Shown here one piece after another: positions 10,306 through 19,221 of a DNA stretch of 64,000 bases. The notes under the pieces were generated by a model that worked only from the letters and a program-made list of their open reading frames with translations, ran no database searches and had not been told where the DNA came from. Location of the stretch: the NCBI RefSeq assembly GCF_017305915.1, contig NZ_JAFKJN010000016.1:62001-126000 (forward strand), in the 5' to 3' direction. Every line of letters starts with the position of its first letter. The first letter of the stretch is position 1. A program made the translations under genes and the position numbers. The stretch comes from Reyranella sp. (GTDB lineage: Bacteria; Pseudomonadota; Alphaproteobacteria; Reyranellales; Reyranellaceae).

Positions 10306-11397
10306 CTACCTCAGCTTGAGGGTGGCGAGGCCCACCATCGAGAGGATGGCGGCGATGATCCAGAAGCGGAAGACGATGGTGGGCTCCGCCCAGCCCTTCT
10401 GCTCGAAGTGATGATGCAGCGGCGCCATCCGGAAGATGCGCTTGCCGGTCAGCTTGAAGGACATCACCTGCACGATCACCGACACGGTCTCGAGCACGAA
10501 CAGGCCGCCGACGATCGCCAGCACGATCTCGTGCTTGGTGACGACCGCGACGCCACCCAGCGCGCCGCCGATCGACAGCGAGCCGGTGTCGCCCATGAAC
10601 ACCATGGCGGGCGGTGCGTTGAACCACAGGAAGCCCAGCCCCGCGCCGACCAGCGCCGACAGCAGCACCGCGAGCTCGCCGGCGCGCGGCACGTGATGGA
10701 CGTAGAGGTAGTTGGTGTAGATCACGTTGCCGACGACATAGGTGATCAGCGCGAACACGCCGGCCGCCATGATCACCGGCCCGATCGCCAGGCCGTCGAG
10801 GCCGTCGGTCAGGTTGACGGCATTGGACGTGCCGACGATGACCACGACCGAGAACAGCAAAAAGCCGACGATGCCCAGCGGCACCAGCACATCCTTCAGG
10901 AACGGCAGCGCGAGAGTGTAACGCAGGCCGGGCGGCGAGCCCTGGGCGATGAACCAGGCGGCAACGCCCGCGATCACCACGGCCAGCACGAACTTGGTCC
11001 TGCCGGGCACGCCCTTGGGATTGCGCTTGGTGACCTTCAGGAAATCGTCCCACAGGCCGATCGCGCCGAACGTCACGGTGATGCCGAGCACGCACCAGAC
11101 GTAGCGGTTGGTGAGGTCGGCCCACAGCAGCGTCGCCACCGACAGCGCGATCAGGATCAACAGGCCGCCCATGGTCGGCGTGCCCTTCTTGGTGACGATG
11201 TGCGTCGCCGGGCCATCCTCGCGGATCGGCTGGCCATGGCCCTGCTTGCTGCGCAGCCAGCGGATCAGGGCGCCGCCGATCAGGAAGCTCAAGATGAGCG
11301 CCGTCAGGAACGCCGCGATCGAGCGGAACGTCAGGTAGCGGAACAGGTTGAATGGGCTGAAGACGTCGGCCAGCGGGTAGACGAGATTGTAAAGCAT
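10306..11397 (-). CDS. mraY: Phospho-N-acetylmuramoyl-pentapeptide transferase
   Basis: MraY is the integral membrane enzyme that transfers phospho-MurNAc-pentapeptide to undecaprenyl phosphate, giving lipid I. The 363-residue protein has about ten transmembrane helices. It carries the cytoplasmic signatures KKGTPTMGG, the Asp-rich [12 protein letters not shown] and [13 protein letters not shown], and the C-terminal [15 protein letters not shown] histidine motif. It lies 3 bp from murF and 2 bp from murD. Confidence 0.98.
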   Translation of the reverse strand: MLYNLVYPLADVFSPFNLFRYLTFRSIAAFLTALILSFLIGGALIRWLRSKQGHGQPIREDGPATHIVTKKGTPTMGGLLILIALSVATLLWADLTNRYVWCVLGITVTFGAIGLWDDFLKVTKRNPKGVPGRTKFVLAVVIAGVAAWFIAQGSPPGLRYTLALPFLKDVLVPLGIVGFLLFSVVVIVGTSNAVNLTDGLDGLAIGPVIMAAGVFALITYVVGNVIYTNYLYVHHVPRAGELAVLLSALVGAGLGFLWFNAPPAMVFMGDTGSLSIGGALGGVAVVTKHEIVLAIVGGLFVLETVSVIVQVMSFKLTGKRIFRMAPLHHHFEQKGWAEPTIVFRFWIIAAILSMVGLATLKLR

Positions 11398-11400
11398 CCT

Positions 11401-12819
11401 TCAGCGTCCGGTTTCGCCGTCGCTTGCCGCCAGCACGGCATCGACGACAACTTTCATTTTTGAGCCCAGCGAGCCCTTGATCGCGATCACGTCTCCCGCC
11501 TTCAACGCCTTCGCGACCTCTCCCGCCAATGCAGCCGAATCCGGCCGGTGAACCCCCTTCTGCGCCGCGGCCAGCTTGTGCCACAGCGCCTCCATGTGCG
11601 GGCCGCACAGGAAGACCTGTGCCGCCCCGCTCGCCGCGACTGCGTCGGCCAGCCCGGCATGCAGCGCATCGGCGTGCTCGCCGAGCTCGCGCATGTCGCC
11701 CATCACCAGCAGGCGACGGCCGCCCGGCGCGGTCTCGGTCCGCGCCAGCACCGCCAGCATCGCCCGCATCGACGCGGGGTTGGCGTTGTAGCTCTCGTCC
11801 AGCAGCTCGACTTTTCCAGCCTCGCTCCCTTGGCCGAATTTGAGCCACCGCCTTGCGCCGCGTCCCGGCGACGCCTTGACCTCGGCGAGCGTCGCCGCGG
11901 CCTTGGCTGTTTCGGCGCCGAGCGCCTCGGCGACGGCCAGCGCCGCCAGGCTGTTCAGCACCCAGTGTTCGCCCGCCGCTCCGAGGCGATACTCGATCCG
12001 CCTGTTACCGATCAAGGCTTGGACGTCGCTGCCCGAATCCTGCAGGTCGCACGCGAGGAGCCGCGCATGGGCTTCGGCGTGCCGGCCGAAGCCGACGATC
12101 GTCTCGACCCCGAACTTGCGCGCATGGCGCACCAGCCGGTCGTAGTGGCGATTGTCGCGGTTGAGCACGGCCACGGCGCCCGGGCGCATGCCGGCGAACA
12201 GGCAGGCCTTCTCGTCGGCAATCGCCTCCTCGCTGCCCATGTGACCAATATGTGCCGCCTCGACGTTGGTGATCACGCCGACATCGGCCTCGACCTGGCG
12301 GGCCAGCGGCTCGATCTCGCCGGGATGGTTCATGCCGATCTCGAAAACGCCGTAGCGTGCCTCGCGCGACAGCCGGGCGAGGCTGATCGGCACGCCGACA
12401 TGGTTGTTGTAGGAGGCCGCACTGGCCACGGTCGGCGCCTGGGCCGACAGGATGGCGCGGAGCGCGTCCTTGGTGCTGGTCTTGCCGACCGAGCCGGTGA
12501 CGGACGCGATGCGCGCGCCGCTCCGGACACGGCCGGCGCGGCCGAGATCGACCAGCGCTTTCATGGTGTCCGGAACACGGATCAGGTTGCCGGAGGCGCC
12601 GGGCACATCGCGCGAGACGACGGCAGCGGCAGCCCTGCGCGACAGGGCTTCGGTGACGTACTGATGGCCGTCCGTCGTCTCGCCGGCCAGCGCGAAGAAG
12701 ATGTCGCCTTTGCCGACGGCGCGGCTGTCGAAGGTGACGCCGGTCGCTTCGAACGCACCGGACATCGCGATCGGCGACAAGGCCTTCGCCACTTCGTCGG
12801 AGGTCCAGAGCGCGCTCAC
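11401..12819 (-). CDS. murF: UDP-N-acetylmuramoyl-tripeptide--D-alanyl-D-alanine ligase
   Basis: MurF completes the cytoplasmic pentapeptide by adding the D-Ala-D-Ala made by Ddl. The 472-residue product shows the Mur-ligase N-domain with FDSRAVGKGDIFFAL, the ATP loop SVTGSVGKTSTKDAL, and the central NVEAAHIGHMGS. The C-terminal domain contains DESYNANPASMRA and ends with AIKGSLGSKMKVVVDAV. Its start directly abuts the murE stop (no gap) within the dcw operon. Confidence 0.97.
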   Translation of the reverse strand: MSALWTSDEVAKALSPIAMSGAFEATGVTFDSRAVGKGDIFFALAGETTDGHQYVTEALSRRAAAAVVSRDVPGASGNLIRVPDTMKALVDLGRAGRVRSGARIASVTGSVGKTSTKDALRAILSAQAPTVASAASYNNHVGVPISLARLSREARYGVFEIGMNHPGEIEPLARQVEADVGVITNVEAAHIGHMGSEEAIADEKACLFAGMRPGAVAVLNRDNRHYDRLVRHARKFGVETIVGFGRHAEAHARLLACDLQDSGSDVQALIGNRRIEYRLGAAGEHWVLNSLAALAVAEALGAETAKAAATLAEVKASPGRGARRWLKFGQGSEAGKVELLDESYNANPASMRAMLAVLARTETAPGGRRLLVMGDMRELGEHADALHAGLADAVAASGAAQVFLCGPHMEALWHKLAAAQKGVHRPDSAALAGEVAKALKAGDVIAIKGSLGSKMKVVVDAVLAASDGETGR

Positions 12820-14286
12820 TTAAGCACCTTCGGAGGGGCGGGCGAGCTCCCGCGCCACCTCGGCGTCGTCGAAGGGATGGGTCACGCCCTTGATGGTCTG
12901 GCCGGCCTCGTGGCCCTTGCCGGCGATCAGCAGCAGGTCGTCCGCGGAGGTGAGCGCCGCCATGCCCTGCTCGATCGCGGCGTGGCGATCGGTACGGATC
13001 TCGGCCCAGTTCTTCCGATCGGCGGGGATGCCACGCACGATCTCGGCACGGATCGCTTCGGGCTCCTCGCTGCGCGGATTGTCGTCGGTAACTAGGGTGA
13101 AGTCGGCCAGGCGCGTCGCGATTTCGCCCATCACCGGCCGCTTGCCACGGTCGCGGTCGCCGCCGCAGCCGAACACCACGACCAGCTTGCCCCTGGCGAA
13201 CGGCCGCAAGGTCGCCAGCACGGTCTCCAGCGCCTCGGGCTTGTGGGCGTAGTCGACATAGACCGGCGCGCCGCTCCTGTGGCGCGCCACGAGCTGCAGC
13301 CGGCCCGGTGCGCCGGTCAGCGTGCCCAGCGCCGCGACTGCACGCGCCGCATCGCCGCCGGTTGCGACGACGAGACCGAGGGCGGCCAAAGCGTTCGAGG
13401 CCTGGAAGCCGCCGACCAGCGGCAGCTCGACCTCATGGCGCGTGCCCAGCACTTCGACGACCAGATGCTGGCCGTTCGGCGTCGGCTGGTCGCGCAGCAG
13501 CCGCAGCTCGCGGCCCTTGGCGCCGTAGGTCCAGAAGCGCACGCCGCGCCGCGCGCAGATTTCCCCAAGCTGCGCCGCGCGGTCGCTGTCGGCGTTCACG
13601 ACGGCGGTGCCGTTCGCCGGCAGCAGCGTCTCGAACAGCCGTGCCTTGGCCGCGAAGTACGCATCCATCGTCGGGTGATAGTCGAGATGCTCGTGCGTCA
13701 GGTTGGTGAAGGCCGCGGCCGAGAGCTTGAGGCCGTCGAGCCGGTGCTGGTCGAGACCGTGGCTCGACGCCTCGATCGCGAGATGGGTCACGCCCTCGCG
13801 TGCCAAGGTCGCGAGATCGGCATGGAGCTGTACCGGGTCGGGCGTGGTCAGGCCGGCCTCGCGGGTGAAGCCGGGCGAGACGATGCCGAGCGTGCCGACG
13901 CTGGCCGCCTCGAGCCCGAGGGTCGCCCAGATGTGGCGCACGAAGTGAACGGTCGAGCTCTTGCCGTTGGTGCCCGTGACGGCGGCGATGGTCGTGGGCT
14001 GCACGCCGGCGAAGGTCGCGGCCATCAGGGCGATGCGGCGGCGCGGATTGTCGTCGCGCAGCACGACGATGCCCTGGGAGAGCGGCGGCAGGACGGCGTC
14101 GGACGCGGCCAGGATCGCGGTGGCGCCACGCTCCAGCGCATCGCTGACGAAGGTGGCGCCGTCGGCCTTGGAACCGGTCAATGCGGCGAAGAGGAAACCG
14201 GGCTGAACCTTGCGGGAGTCGAGGGTCAGGCCGGCCACCTCCAGATCGTGTGGCAAGGCGCGGCCCATGAGCTCACTCAGCCGCAA
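12820..14286 (-). CDS. murE: UDP-MurNAc-L-alanyl-D-glutamate--2,6-diaminopimelate ligase
   Basis: MurE adds the third residue of the stem peptide. The DDNPR motif near the C-terminus (VTDDNPRSEEPEA) is the signature for meso-diaminopimelate specificity. The ATP loop VTGTNGKSSTVHFV and the central LTHEHLDYHPTMDAY are present. The chosen start is TTG at 14286, giving 488 residues and the usual MRLSEL N-terminus, with GGCGGAG about 8 nt upstream. It overlaps ftsI by 14 bp. An ATG at 14268 just after the ftsI stop is the alternative and would shorten the protein by six residues. Confidence 0.95.
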   Translation of the reverse strand: MRLSELMGRALPHDLEVAGLTLDSRKVQPGFLFAALTGSKADGATFVSDALERGATAILAASDAVLPPLSQGIVVLRDDNPRRRIALMAATFAGVQPTTIAAVTGTNGKSSTVHFVRHIWATLGLEAASVGTLGIVSPGFTREAGLTTPDPVQLHADLATLAREGVTHLAIEASSHGLDQHRLDGLKLSAAAFTNLTHEHLDYHPTMDAYFAAKARLFETLLPANGTAVVNADSDRAAQLGEICARRGVRFWTYGAKGRELRLLRDQPTPNGQHLVVEVLGTRHEVELPLVGGFQASNALAALGLVVATGGDAARAVAALGTLTGAPGRLQLVARHRSGAPVYVDYAHKPEALETVLATLRPFARGKLVVVFGCGGDRDRGKRPVMGEIATRLADFTLVTDDNPRSEEPEAIRAEIVRGIPADRKNWAEIRTDRHAAIEQGMAALTSADDLLLIAGKGHEAGQTIKGVTHPFDDAEVARELARPSEGA

Positions 14287-16108
14287 CGTGGCGCACTCCG
14301 CCGGAAACCGGTCGCGCGGACAGGGCCTTGCGCTCGACCCCGCGGCCGCGGCTGACCGCGGTGACCACCGGCGCCTCGGGCAGCCTCGCCGAAGCGATCG
14401 GCATCGATGCGATCTCCAGCGGCGTCTGGCTCCAGTCGCCGGGCAGGATGCCGTAGAGGGCGATGATGTTCTCGATGATCGTCTTGACGCTGGGCGCGGA
14501 GACCATGCCGCCGGTGGCGTAGCCGCCGGTCTCCTTGGTGCCGTGCGGTTCGTCGAGCGACACGAGGACGAGGAACTTGGGCTCGCTCATCGGAAACATG
14601 CCAACAAACGAACTGATTAGGGCTTTTTGGCGGTAGCCGCCGCGACTGGCCTTTTCCGCCGTGCCGGTCTTGCCGCCGACCTCGTAGTTCTTGACGTCGG
14701 CGTTCTTGCCGGTGCCCTCAACGGCGTTCAATCGCAGCAGCTGGCGCATGTACTGGGAGGTCTTGGCCTGGATGACGCGCTTGCCGGCCTCGCCCCCGGC
14801 GGTGCGCTTCACGAAGCTCGGCTGGTATAGGACGCCACCGTTGACCATGGCAGCCGAACCGATCGCCAGATGCAGCGGCGTCACCGAGATGCCGTGGCCG
14901 TAAGCGATGGTCATGGTGTTGATGCGCACCCAGTGGCGCGGCCACAGCGGTGCCGCCAGCTCGGGAAGCTGGGTGGTCAGCGGCTTCAGGAACCCGATCT
15001 TGTCGAAGAAGGCCTTCTGCGCCTCCGGCCCCATGACGTCGGCCGCCATCTTGGCCGAGCCAATGTTGGACGAGTACTTGAAGATCTCGGGCACCGTCAG
15101 CGGCCGGCGCTGCGGATGGTCGTCGTTGATCGTGAAGCGATCGATCTTGATCGGCGAGGTCGCGTCGAAGACGCTGGTCATCGTCACCTTGCCGCTGTCG
15201 AGCGCCATCGCGGTGTTGAAGATCTTGAAGGTCGAGCCCTGCTCGTAGACGCCGAGCGTCGCGCGGTTGAACAAGGCCTCGTTGGTTATCGTCTTGGCCT
15301 TGTTGGCGTCGTAGGTCGGCAGCGACGCCATGGCGAGGATCTCGCCGTTGGTCACGTCCATCACGATCGCGGTGGCGCCGATCGCCGAGAACTTCTGCAC
15401 CGCCTTGGCGATCTCGTCCTCGACCATGCGCTGCAGGCGCAGATCGATCGAGAGCTGCACCATCTCGCCGCTCTGCAGGCGCTGGTCGAAGTAGCGCTCG
15501 ACGCCGGCGAGGCCGGAATTGTCGATGCTGTCGTAGCCCACGATGTGCGCGCCGGTCGAGCCCTGCGGATAGATGCGCCGCTCCTCGGCCTGGAACTCGA
15601 GGCCGGGGATGCCGAGGCGGTTGACCAGGAAATGCTCGCGTGGGGAGAGGCCGCGCTTGATCCAGACGAAGCTCTTGTCGGCCTCGAGCTTCTCCTTCAT
15701 GTCCTCGTACTTGAACTCGGGCAGCACCGCGACGATCTTGCGTGCCGCCTCCGGCGGGTCGAGCAGCAGGTGCGGATTGACGAAGGCCGACATCACCGGC
15801 ACCGAGGTCGCCAGCACCACGCCGTTGCGGTCGACGATGTCGGCGCGCTCCGACTGGATGGCGCCTCCGCGCGCCGCCATGCGCTGCGTCGGCTCGGTAC
15901 TGTCGCGCATCAGCGACACCCACGACATACGCAGCGCGACTGCGCAGAACACCATCGCAAACAGGGCCGAGGCCACGACCAGGCGCTGGCGTGCAAGCTC
16001 CTGCACGTCGCCCTTGAGTCGCTCCTTTTCGGACCCGTAACGCGCGCCGGCCGCCGCGGGGGACGCGGCGGCCGGTTCGGGCTGGCCAGATTTTCGCCAC
16101 AGCCTCAC
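14273..16108 (-). CDS. ftsI: Peptidoglycan D,D-transpeptidase FtsI (PBP3)
   Basis: FtsI is the septal class B penicillin-binding protein that cross-links glycan made by FtsW. The 611-residue product has a cytoplasmic tail, one transmembrane helix (about 42-60), a PBP dimerisation domain, and a transpeptidase domain with the active-site motifs STFK (Ser292), SSN in YSSNIGS, and KTGTAEK. It starts with GTG at 16108, overlapping the ftsL TGA (GTGA). The C-terminal tail after IALYGILPGDW is about 50 residues of low conservation. Confidence 0.96.
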   Translation of the reverse strand: MRLWRKSGQPEPAAASPAAAGARYGSEKERLKGDVQELARQRLVVASALFAMVFCAVALRMSWVSLMRDSTEPTQRMAARGGAIQSERADIVDRNGVVLATSVPVMSAFVNPHLLLDPPEAARKIVAVLPEFKYEDMKEKLEADKSFVWIKRGLSPREHFLVNRLGIPGLEFQAEERRIYPQGSTGAHIVGYDSIDNSGLAGVERYFDQRLQSGEMVQLSIDLRLQRMVEDEIAKAVQKFSAIGATAIVMDVTNGEILAMASLPTYDANKAKTITNEALFNRATLGVYEQGSTFKIFNTAMALDSGKVTMTSVFDATSPIKIDRFTINDDHPQRRPLTVPEIFKYSSNIGSAKMAADVMGPEAQKAFFDKIGFLKPLTTQLPELAAPLWPRHWVRINTMTIAYGHGISVTPLHLAIGSAAMVNGGVLYQPSFVKRTAGGEAGKRVIQAKTSQYMRQLLRLNAVEGTGKNADVKNYEVGGKTGTAEKASRGGYRQKALISSFVGMFPMSEPKFLVLVSLDEPHGTKETGGYATGGMVSAPSVKTIIENIIALYGILPGDWSQTPLEIASMPIASARLPEAPVVTAVSRGRGVERKALSARPVSGGVRHVAAE

Positions 16109-16692
16109 CGACGTTCCCCTTCCTTACGTGAGAGGATTTCGTCGATGGATGTTGCGGCGACCTGGCCGTCGCCAACCGGACCCGTTGTTGCCGGCTCTTG
16201 AATCAAAGCCGGTCGAGGGGGCGTCGTGGGTCCGGTCGTTATGCGCCCTGAAGAGGGTGCGGAGGCCGGCGAGGGGCTGCCGGCCTCCGCGGAGACGCGA
16301 CCACCACCGGGCAAGCTCGACGAGGGGACGTCGCTGCCCGTTCGTGGGGGGGAAGGAAGTGGTGAGTCGCGCCTTTGCTGATTCTGATTCGCTTGCAGGT
16401 TCGGTTGCGGGTTGCTCGTCTCCGGTTTGAGCATGTCGAGCCGGGCGACCTGCTTGATCCCGGCCTGCTCGAGCTTGAGATACTTCTGCGCCAGCTTCTC
16501 GATGCGCTCGGCCTCGTTGAGATGCGCCCACTCGACCTTGAGGATGTGGGTCGCCTGCTGGCTGGTGATGATCTTCTGGTTGGTGCGGTCGATCTGCTCC
16601 TCGAGGTCCTGCACCTTGTACTTGACCCCGAACAGGCCCACCGCCGTGGCGACGGCGGCGATCGACCAGAACAGGAGGCCGCGATGGATCAT
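16105..16692 (-). CDS. ftsL: Cell division protein FtsL, long-tailed
   Basis: FtsL is a bitopic divisome protein working with FtsQ and FtsB. From ATG 16692 the product has 195 residues: a very short cytoplasmic end, one transmembrane segment (about 4-23), and a coiled coil (about 26-80, KVQDLEEQIDRTNQKI and following) ending in the typical KLEQAGIKQV. About 100 further residues rich in Pro, Ser, Gly and Thr follow, which is an unusually long tail compared with the roughly 100-residue family norm. It is coupled by ATGA to rsmH and by GTGA to ftsI. Confidence 0.9.
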   Translation of the reverse strand: MIHRGLLFWSIAAVATAVGLFGVKYKVQDLEEQIDRTNQKIITSQQATHILKVEWAHLNEAERIEKLAQKYLKLEQAGIKQVARLDMLKPETSNPQPNLQANQNQQRRDSPLPSPPRTGSDVPSSSLPGGGRVSAEAGSPSPASAPSSGRITTGPTTPPRPALIQEPATTGPVGDGQVAATSIDEILSRKEGERR

Positions 16693-17618
16693 GCGGTCAC
16701 CTTCTCGGCGACGCGCAGCCGCGCCGAGCGCGCCCGCGGATTGGCGGAGACTTCTTCCTGCGACGGCGACACCGGCTTGCGCGTCACCTCGCGCAGGGTC
16801 GCGGCCTGCTCGGCGGCGCGCGGCGGCGCATGGCGCGACGGCGACGGCGTGCGGCCGGCATGGGAACGCACGAAATCCTTGACCGCGCGGTCCTCCAGCG
16901 AATGGAAGGACACCACGGCGAGACGGCCGCCCGGCGCCAGCACCTGCTCGGCCGCGACGAGACCGCGTTCGAGCTCGCCCAGCTCGTCGTTCACCGCAAT
17001 GCGCAGAGCCTGGAAGGCGCGCGTCGCCGGATCGCTCTCGTCCTTGGCCGAGGGGCCGACGGCGCGGCGCACGATCTCGGCGAGCTCTCCGGTGGTCTCG
17101 ATGCGCTTGTCGCGGCGACGCTCGACGATCGCCTTCGCGACGCGGCGGCTCTTCCGCTCCTCGCCGTAGCGCCACAGGATGTCGGCCAGCTCCTTCTCGT
17201 CGCTGTCGTTGACGAGGTCGGCGGCCGACGGGCCATTCTTCTCCATGCGCATGTCGAGCGGGCCGGAGGCGCGGAAGGAGAAGCCGCGCTCGGCCTGGTC
17301 GAACTGCATCGACGAGACGCCAAGATCGAGGGCCACGCCGTCGACTGCCGACACGCCTTCGGCACTCAACAGCTGCTCCATGTCTCCGAAGCGGCCCTCG
17401 ATCAGGCGCAGGCGCGGCGCATAACGCTGGACCAGCGCCTCGCCTGCGGAAATCGCGTCGGGATCGCGGTCGATCGCAATCACCTCGCAGGCAGCACGAT
17501 CGAGGATCGCGGCGGTGTAGCCGCCGCCGCCGAACGTGCCGTCGACATAGCGGCCGCCGTCGCGCGGCTGCAGCGCGTCGACCACCTCGGTGAGCATCAC
17601 GGGGACATGACCGCTCAT
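16689..17618 (-). CDS. rsmH: 16S rRNA (cytosine(1402)-N(4))-methyltransferase
   Basis: RsmH (MraW) is the SAM-dependent methyltransferase acting on N4 of C1402 in the 30S P-site. The 309-residue protein begins MSGHVPVMLTEVVDAL and has the SAM motif YVDGTFGGGGYTAAIL. It also shows the VALDLGVSSMQFD motif, the RGFSFRASGPLDMRM segment and VVSFHSLEDRAVKDF. The start at 17618 overlaps the mraZ stop (ATGA), so the usual mraZ-rsmH coupling is kept. Confidence 0.97.
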   Translation of the reverse strand: MSGHVPVMLTEVVDALQPRDGGRYVDGTFGGGGYTAAILDRAACEVIAIDRDPDAISAGEALVQRYAPRLRLIEGRFGDMEQLLSAEGVSAVDGVALDLGVSSMQFDQAERGFSFRASGPLDMRMEKNGPSAADLVNDSDEKELADILWRYGEERKSRRVAKAIVERRRDKRIETTGELAEIVRRAVGPSAKDESDPATRAFQALRIAVNDELGELERGLVAAEQVLAPGGRLAVVSFHSLEDRAVKDFVRSHAGRTPSPSRHAPPRAAEQAATLREVTRKPVSPSQEEVSANPRARSARLRVAEKVTA

Positions 17619-18094
17619 GCGTCGCCTCCCGTGAGGCCGCGCACGAAGGCTTCCATCTTGGCGCGGTCGGCGTCGCGGCGGGCCTGCCAGCGCTTGGGAT
17701 TCCACAGTTGGAACTTGTCGCCCTTGCCGACCAGCATCACGCCGTCCTCGATCTCGAGGACCTGCGCGAACTCGGCCGGCATGGTGAAGCGTCCATCGGG
17801 CTCGAGCGGGATGGTGCGGGCCGACGCCGAGAGATAACCCGCCGGATCGAACGCCTCGTCGTCGAGCGCCACCTTGAGCGAGCCCTTGGGGCCGAGAGCT
17901 TCGGCGCGCAGACGATCGAGCATGCCATCGAAGCCGGCGCGGGAATTGCCGTTCACGACACCAGGCACGTTGGGCGAGTGGTAGAGCACGAAGGCACCGC
18001 GATCGTCGGAAGGCAGCTCGTCACGGAAGGCGGCGGGCAGCAGGGCTCGTCCTTTTTTGTCCAGCTTGATCAGGATTTCGGACCGGAATGCCAC
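17615..18094 (-). CDS. mraZ: Transcriptional regulator MraZ
   Basis: MraZ is a SpoVT/AbrB-fold DNA-binding protein that controls its own dcw promoter in bacteria where it has been studied. The 159-residue product contains two AbrB-like repeats, one around KLDKKGRALLPAAFRDEL near the N-terminus and one around LEPDGRFTMPAEF in the second half. It begins with GTG at 18094, with GGGGAGAG a few bases upstream. A four-copy GGGAT array lies 51-86 bp upstream of the start and is the natural candidate for its binding site. Confidence 0.95.
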   Translation of the reverse strand: MAFRSEILIKLDKKGRALLPAAFRDELPSDDRGAFVLYHSPNVPGVVNGNSRAGFDGMLDRLRAEALGPKGSLKVALDDEAFDPAGYLSASARTIPLEPDGRFTMPAEFAQVLEIEDGVMLVGKGDKFQLWNPKRWQARRDADRAKMEAFVRGLTGGDA

Positions 18095-18144
18095 CGGGCC
18101 TCTCCCCTTGATCCCGCCGTCGGTGCCCCACGCCCCGCGTCCAT

Positions 18145-18180
18145 CGGGATGATATGGGATAGCATGGGATTTTCAGGGAT
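18145..18180. promoter_or_regulatory. MraZ-box-like operator: four GGGAT repeats at 10-bp period
   Basis: GGGAT occurs on the + strand at 18146, 18156, 18166 and 18176, exactly one helical turn apart, with T before the two central copies (TGGGAT). E. coli MraZ is known to bind TGGGN direct repeats separated by 5-nt spacers in the mraZ leader. The spacing, motif and position upstream of mraZ all match, so this is called the MraZ operator by inference. Confidence 0.75.
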
Positions 18181-18235
18181 GCAATGATCAAGCCCGGGAA
18201 TCGCGCTGGAATCTGAGGGAGTTACGCACAGGACT

Positions 18236-18264
18236 TATTGTGCGCCGTTGACGAAACTGCGCAA
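18236..18264 (-). promoter_or_regulatory. Candidate dcw cluster promoter
   Basis: Read on the minus strand, TTGCGC (18264-18259) and ACAATA (18241-18236) are separated by 17 bp, a plausible sigma-70-type -35/-10 pair. Transcription would start near 18228, leaving the GGGAT array in the untranslated leader of mraZ. This is a motif match only. Confidence 0.35.
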
Positions 18265-18336
18265 GGTCTAGTGGGTAGGGCGTGATATAGAAAGATGGGA
18301 AGAATCGCCCCAAATGCCGGCCCTGCAGTGTTTTCG

Positions 18337-18358
18337 GTTTCCCACGCGCGTGGGAAAC
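18337..18358. promoter_or_regulatory. Perfect 22-bp palindrome
   Basis: GTTTCCCACGC followed by its exact reverse complement, with no spacer, lies between the dcw promoter region and the desaturase pseudogene, 45 bp before the pseudogene ATG. Spacerless perfect dyads of this size are typical of dimeric repressor operators. The regulator is unknown. It may once have controlled the desaturase. Confidence 0.5.
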
Positions 18359-18402
18359 AGCGTAGCGTCCCGGGATGGGGGTGCGGGCAGGCGTTGAACG
18401 GA

Positions 18403-19219
18403 ATGGCGGCCGCGGCAGAGACTCCGGTCCGCGGAACCGTTCGCTGGGCGCCGGCGAAGTCTCTCTGGATCGGCGGCATGGCGGCGGGCGCCGGGCTTGC
18501 GCCATTTTGCGCCTCCTGGGACGCGGCCATCCTCTTCCTCGCCACCACGGCGGTCACCTTGTGCTTCGGGCACTCGGTCGGCATGGACCGGCGGCTGATC
18601 CATCGCAGCTTCGCCTGCCCGCTCTGGCTCGAGCGGCTCTCCGTCTATCTCGGCACGCTGGTCGGCATGGCCGGCCCGATCGGCATGGTCCGCCAGCACG
18701 ACCTGCGGGACTGGGCGCAGCGGCAGGCCGATTGCCACGACTATCTCCGTCATCGTCGCGGCTTCTGGCAGGACGCTGGTGGCAGCTCCATTGCGAGCTG
18801 GCGCTCGACCATCCGCCGGCCTTCACGCCCGAGCCTGCGATCTCGCGCGACCGCTTCTATGCGTTCGTCGAACGCACCTGGATGGCGCAGCAACTGCCTG
18901 CGCATCGCCGTGTCGGTCACCGGCCACTGGCTGGTCGGCCACTTCGCGCATCGCCGCGGCGGGCAACACTGGATTGTCGAAGGCACGGCAGCGCAGGGCT
19001 ACGACATTGCGGTCGCCGGGCTGATCAGCATGGGCGAGAGCTGGCATAACAATCACCACGCCTTTCCCGGCTCGGCGAAGGCTCTTCCCCGGCCAGGTCG
19101 ATCCCGGCTGGTGGCTGATCAAGACATTCGAAGCGCTCGGCCTCGTACGGGACATCAAGCTGCCCAGCGACCTCCCTGCAAGACTTGAGCTGCGATCGTG
19201 TCGCCTCATCGCGGAATGA
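18403..19219 (+). pseudogene. Fatty acid desaturase-like pseudogene with three lesions
   Basis: Pieces of an acyl-lipid/acyl-CoA desaturase are readable in three frames: MDRRLIHRSF and RRGFWQDA in frame 1, then WWQLHCELALDHPPAF and ERTWMAQQLP in another, then SVTGHWLVGHFAHRRGG and GESWHNNHHAFPGSAK back in frame 1. The typical C-terminus LFPGQVDPGWWLIKTFEALG is in a third frame, stopping at 19217. The breaks are a 1-nt loss near 18775, an apparent internal deletion near 18897 that removes the stretch normally between QQLP and RIAVSVTGHW, and a shift near 19080. The diiron histidine boxes HR-H and HNNHH survive. Sequencing error could explain single-base shifts but not the internal deletion. 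Confidence 0.75.
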
Positions 19220-19221
19220 AA

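Noticed and set aside
18145..18180. Short phased repeats as a CRISPR or minisatellite
   Set aside because: 5-bp units at 10-bp period and only four copies upstream of mraZ fit an operator, not a CRISPR.
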